Below are positions 16,000 to 16,984 of a DNA stretch of 16,984 nt, in pieces. The DNA is from Saprospirales bacterium (GTDB taxonomy: Bacteria > Bacteroidota > Bacteroidia > Chitinophagales > JADIYW01). The stretch spans positions 1 to 16,984 of the forward strand of contig JADJSS010000012.1 in NCBI GenBank assembly GCA_016711605.1, in the 5' to 3' direction. Below the pieces are notes generated by a model. It saw only the letters and a list, made by a program, of their open reading frames with translations, had not been told where the DNA came from and made no database searches. Within the stretch, counting starts at the first letter, position 1; every line of letters begins with the position of its first letter. The position numbers and the translations under genes were made by a program.

Positions 16000-16984
16000 A
16001 TGATTTTCGATAAATACAACACAAGAAATGGGTTTTGGGACGAAATGAGTTTTGCAGATGGCAACATTCGTACGCACTATCAATCTATTTTCAAGCAACT
16101 CAATACCATCAATCTTGATATTTTAAACAAGAAAGAAGAGATTGCGAAAAAATGTTTATGAATCAAGGAATCACGTTCACTGTGTATTCTGAAAATGAAG
16201 AAGGCATCGAGCGTATTTTCCATTCGACATTATTCCAAGAATTATTACTGCCAACGATTGGGATTTTCTGGAAAAGGAATTGCTCAGCGTTTAAAAGCAC
16301 TCAATCTTTTTTAAAGATATTTACAACGAACAGCACATTATAAAAGATGGAAAAATTCCTGCAAGTTTAATCGTCTCGTGTCCACATTATAATCGTGAAG
16401 TTTTCGGTATTCAAGTGCCTTATGATATTTATGTACACATTGCTGGAATTGATTTAGTACGCGATTCTGATGGAACGTATTATGTTTTGGAAGATAATTT
16501 GCGAACACCTTCAGGTGTGTCATACATGCTGGAAAATCGTGATGTTACCAAACGTATTTTTCCAGAATTGATGAATGAATATAATGCGCAAAGGTTTCTG
16601 ATTATCCGATTTTATTACACAACATCTTAGTGCAATTGGCACCAAAACAAATTCAAAATCCAAACATTGTTTTGTTGACACCAGGCATGTATAATTCTGC
16701 TTATTACGAACATACTTTTTTAGCGCGTTACATGGGTATCGAATTGGTAGAAGGTCGAGATTTATTGGTGGATAATCATAAAGTGTTCATGAAAACAACG
16801 CGTGGTTTAAAACAAGTTGATGTTATTTATCGTCGTGTAGATGATGAATTTTTAGATCCGTTGGTTTTTCGACCTGATAGTTTGTTTGGCGTTCCTGGTT
16901 TGGCGTCTGCATATCGCAAAGGAAATGTTGCCATTGTAAACGCAATGGGAAATGGTGTTGCTGATGATAAAGCAATTTACACAT
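16000..16984 (+). CDS. circularly permuted ATP-grasp protein (DUF404/DUF407 type), 3' end off the window, frame broken
   Basis: Starting at ATG 16000 the frame reads MIFDKYNTRNGFWDEMSFAD. Homology then continues in other frames: MNQGITFTVYSENEEGIERIF, KDGKIPASLIVSCPHYNREV, VHIAGIDLVRDSDGTYYVLE, DNLRTPSGVSYMLENRDV, VLLTPGMYNSAYYEHTFLAR, LVEGRDLLVDNHKVFMKTT and DVIYRRVDDEFLDPLVF. This is the N-terminal two thirds or so of a circularly permuted type 2 ATP-grasp protein, a predicted peptide or amide ligase. Shifts lie near 16145 (A-run), 16222 (C-run), 16273 (A-run), 16310 (T/A-runs) and 16592 (A-run), each a base loss. From about 16593 to the edge the frame is open. Relatives are usually followed by alpha-E and transglutaminase-like genes, which would lie beyond the edge. 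The 150-base gap before it shows no clear promoter. Confidence 0.88.

Noticed and set aside
1..16984. CRISPR arrays, tRNA or rRNA genes, and insertion sequences.
   Set aside because: No regularly spaced 25-40 base repeats, no cloverleaf or rRNA stretches and no transposase frame were seen on either strand. The heptamer blocks are too short and degenerate for CRISPR.

Overview
This window is AT-rich chromosomal DNA from a member of the Bacteroidota, possibly a Chitinophagales-like lineage (the phylum is well supported, the order is a guess). The clues are TAnnTTTG-type promoter elements, sparse Shine-Dalgarno sites, a thrS-infC neighbourhood, Bacteroidota-style lipoproteins, a CXXXY-type CcmE next to a large CcmF, a short SSB, ORF6N and four-helix-bundle proteins, and MutS2.

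Layout. Bases 1-5946 are read leftward: the start of infC (cut by the window edge), a hidden and frame-broken four-helix-bundle (S23-type) gene between inverted repeats, thrS (full length but broken by many small indels), a cholesterol-oxidase-like GMC flavoenzyme whose twin-arginine signal lies behind frameshifts, a YD-repeat-like lipoprotein, and an OmpR-type response regulator with Glu in place of the phosphoacceptor Asp. From 6209 to the end everything is read rightward: a glutathione peroxidase-like lipoprotein with a strong terminator, an alpha/beta hydrolase (frameshifted), ssb, an ORF6N-domain gene carrying palindromes, folE, ccmE, ccmF, a DUF2520/Rossmann protein, mutS2, and the first third or more of a circularly permuted ATP-grasp protein that runs off the right edge.

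How the genes work together. thrS and infC are translation genes. ccmE and ccmF belong to cytochrome c maturation (heme chaperone and heme lyase). ssb and mutS2 act on DNA. The rest look like single housekeeping or accessory genes rather than one pathway.

Two things stand out beyond ordinary genes. First, a degenerate heptamer repeat (ACTTATA-like or CTCACGA-like, phased at 7 bases) sits just before the mutS2, ccmF and infC starts, and flanks the four-helix-bundle gene as inverted arms. Second, palindromes of about 27-31 bases occur in and before the ORF6N gene and in the MutS2 linker, in frame with the coding sequence.

Data quality. thrS, the four-helix-bundle gene, infC, the 5' end of the GMC oxidase, the hydrolase, the 3' end of ccmF and the ATP-grasp gene all need small indels repaired. 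Most are losses of one base in a short homopolymer. This looks more like long-read consensus error than gene decay, because essential genes are affected and homology continues across every break.
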